From Angelakisella sp. (GTDB lineage Bacteria > Bacillota > Clostridia > Oscillospirales > Ruminococcaceae): DNA of 6,884 bases. The stretch covers positions 1 through 6,884 of the forward strand of contig JAAWGY010000122.1 of the NCBI GenBank assembly GCA_022795575.1, in the 5' to 3' direction. Shown in pieces: positions 6,017-6,884 of the stretch; position 1 is the first letter of the stretch; every line of letters starts with the position of its first letter. The translations under genes were made by a program, and so were the position numbers. The notes below the pieces were generated by a model. It made no database searches, was not told the DNA's origin, and saw only the letters and a program-made list of their open reading frames with translations.

Positions 6017-6045
6017 AGTTTAGCACGGACGCCGGAGAAAGTCAA
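6017..6045 (-). promoter_or_regulatory. Promoter of the tRNA operon
   Basis: On the minus strand TTGACT (-35, 6040-6045) and TAAACT (-10, 6017-6022) are separated by exactly 17 bases, and the -10 lies 25 bases before the first base of tRNA-Arg. A GC-rich stretch follows the -35 in the spacer. The TA-rich DNA upstream of the -35 could act as an UP element. Confidence 0.8.
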
Positions 6046-6171
6046 TACTTTTTCGGGAAAATAAACGCCGCAATTAACGCCCGCCTTTTTGGGGGAAATG
6101 CGCGTTGCCCGCCGTGCCGACGAATTCGTTTTCCAGGATGGCGGGAGGGAACCGACGCGTTGGGAAAGGGG

Positions 6172-6549
6172 TCACTCCTTATTTATATCGGGTATATCGG
6201 GGTGGGTCAGGAGATCCTCCACCTCCTTTAGGGAGCGGAGGAAGGCCAGCACTGCCCGGAGCTGGCCTTCGTTGAGCTCTTCCAGCTGGGCAATGGCCTG
6301 CTGATGCAGCCGGGAGGAGCCACGGTGATTTGGGGGGCGCTTTTTGGGTTCCTGGCCGGTAAGGAGCCAGCGGGCACAATAGCCATACTTTTCTTCTACC
6401 AAGGCGGCCAACGGTTGGGAGAGACGGATGGCGGGATCGTGGAGGAGCTTGGAAACATAGCTTTCGGTTACGCCCAGCTGTGCGGCCAGCTCTTTCTGCT
6501 TCAGGTTGTTTTCCTGTAGGATCAGCCTGATTCTTCCGCACTGGTTCAT
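6172..6549 (-). CDS. XRE-family (Cro/CI-type) helix-turn-helix regulator
   Basis: A 125-residue protein with a Cro/CI-type DNA-binding domain at about residues 5-60: IRLILQENNLKQKELAAQLG, then VTESYVSKLLHD as the turn and recognition helix. The domain ends with YGYCARWLLTGQEP (55-68), the YGV-xxx-WLLTGEG ending of many phage-like repressors. A basic, proline-rich linker (69-80) leads to a helical tail LHQQAIAQLEELNEGQLRAVLAFLRSL (81-107), which probably makes dimers. The ATG is preceded by AGGAGG (6558-6563 on the plus strand coordinates) with 8 bases of spacing. It likely represses its own promoter through the inverted repeat just upstream. Targets are unknown; such small regulators are common at the edge of phage or integrative elements but also occur alone. 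No terminator is obvious before the tRNA promoter. Confidence 0.9.
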   Translation of the reverse strand: MNQCGRIRLILQENNLKQKELAAQLGVTESYVSKLLHDPAIRLSQPLAALVEEKYGYCARWLLTGQEPKKRPPNHRGSSRLHQQAIAQLEELNEGQLRAVLAFLRSLKEVEDLLTHPDIPDINKE

Positions 6550-6602
6550 GAGTGTTTCCTCCTGTCCGCTTTCTTCTTGGAATAATCTGTTTGACGAAAT
6601 AG

Positions 6603-6631
6603 ATCATACCAAAAAAACTTGAATAAATCAA
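6603..6631 (-). promoter_or_regulatory. Promoter of the XRE regulator
   Basis: On the minus strand TTGATT (-35, 6626-6631) and TATGAT (-10, 6603-6608) are separated by 17 bases, with a T7 run in the spacer. The transcript would start near 6596, giving a leader of about 46 bases. Confidence 0.8.
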
Positions 6632-6632
6632 G
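6618..6632. promoter_or_regulatory. Inverted repeat over the -35, likely XRE operator
   Basis: CTTGAATAAATCAAG is a perfect inverted repeat (CTTGA and TCAAG arms, 5-base AT spacer) that contains the whole -35 hexamer. A dimeric Cro/CI-type protein bound here would block RNA polymerase, so this is the best candidate for self-repression. Confidence 0.6.
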
Positions 6633-6758
6633 CTGCCTTTGCTGTGACCTGTTGGGGTGTTGTTTTTTGTTTTCCGGAGGACTGCGGGCAATGCGGCCGC
6701 CTGCCCCTTCGGCTGTGCCCACGGGGCTACCCGGCTGCAACTGCCCCCGCTTTCCTTG
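6633..6758. other. GC-rich stretch without a recognisable gene
   Basis: No gene is supported here. An open frame on the minus strand (6546-6800) runs through the XRE promoter and operator, has a composition of unpatterned Gly, Gln, Ser and Arg residues, and overlaps the start of a well-supported gene, so it is rejected. A small hairpin around a GCGGCCGC palindrome (near 6687-6707, GGGCA against TGCCC) is visible but has no assigned role. Confidence 0.4.
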
Positions 6759-6884
6759 GTGAATAAAAAAACACCACGGAGCCTGAGAACCTGTATTCAC
6801 AACCGTCTGACGCAGTCAGGTCAGGTCTTTTTCCGCCCTGCTGCGTTGCTGCGCCCGCAGGCGCGTCCAGACGCAACCGCCGCA
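6759..6884. repeat. Possible edge of a dispersed repeat or mobile element
   Basis: A 7-bp inverted repeat, GTGAATA (6759-6765) and TATTCAC (6794-6800), is followed by a compact run of short dyads: CTGAC-GCA-GTCAG (6807-6819), the direct repeat GTCAGGTCAGGTC, and GTTGC against GCAAC near the window end. No coding frame fits. Such dense short symmetry without a gene is typical of intergenic repeats or element ends, but the window stops before the other end can be seen. Confidence 0.3.

Noticed and set aside
5694..6023. A 109-codon plus-strand frame with RRGSNPRPLRC and GGTRTPDLLVRSQSLYPAELRAH stretches
   Set aside because: This is the well-known false protein obtained by translating the opposite strand of tRNA genes; both stretches fall exactly on the two tRNAs.
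6546..6800. An 84-codon minus-strand frame upstream of the XRE gene
   Set aside because: It overlaps the XRE start and would cover that gene's promoter and operator. It shows no domain pattern or ribosome binding site.
1..6884. CRISPR array or restriction/toxin-antitoxin system
   Set aside because: No regularly spaced direct repeats and no nuclease, methylase or toxin-like coding frame were seen on either strand.

Overview
The window looks like chromosomal DNA of a GC-rich gut-type Clostridia, perhaps Oscillospirales. The evidence is strong AGGAGG ribosome binding sites, sigma-A type -35/-10 promoters, high-GC codon use in the main genes, and several short AT-rich or repetitive insertions between them. 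The assignment is an inference from sequence style; there is no phylogenetic marker here beyond two tRNAs.

Left part (1-5425): a LysR-family regulator on the minus strand (128-1003) is divergent from a plus-strand gene set. That set is an M20-family metallo-amidohydrolase (1413-2675), a GltS-like multi-spanning transporter (2706-3890, 30 bases after the hydrolase), and an APC-superfamily amino-acid permease (4067-5425). Terminator-like hairpins lie between the last two. The intergenic region 1004-1412 holds a near-consensus promoter for the regulator, a candidate pair of LysR-type operator half-site repeats, a weak promoter for the hydrolase, a strong hairpin, and what may be the decayed C-terminus of a GNAT acetyltransferase. 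The simplest reading is a regulated scavenging locus: a conjugated (N-acyl or amide-linked) amino acid is taken up, cut by the cytoplasmic hydrolase, and the products are moved by the permease. The substrate cannot be read from the sequence.

Middle (5426-6045): a short AT-rich gene broken by an in-frame TAA (5495-5650), a strong bidirectional terminator hairpin, then a minus-strand tRNA operon, tRNA-Arg(ACG) followed by tRNA-Ala(CGC). This operon has its own consensus-like promoter and a hairpin between the two tRNAs.

Right part (6172-6884): a small XRE-type helix-turn-helix regulator on the minus strand with a clear promoter, whose -35 lies inside a perfect inverted repeat (a likely self-operator). 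It is followed by about 330 bases without a gene; the outer end of that stretch looks like the edge of a dispersed repeat or mobile element. A nested inverted-repeat structure also occupies the left edge (4-91).

I did not find a clear new multi-gene system. The observations most worth checking are the broken small gene, the transporter/hydrolase/permease set with its regulator, and the structured repeats at the two edges.
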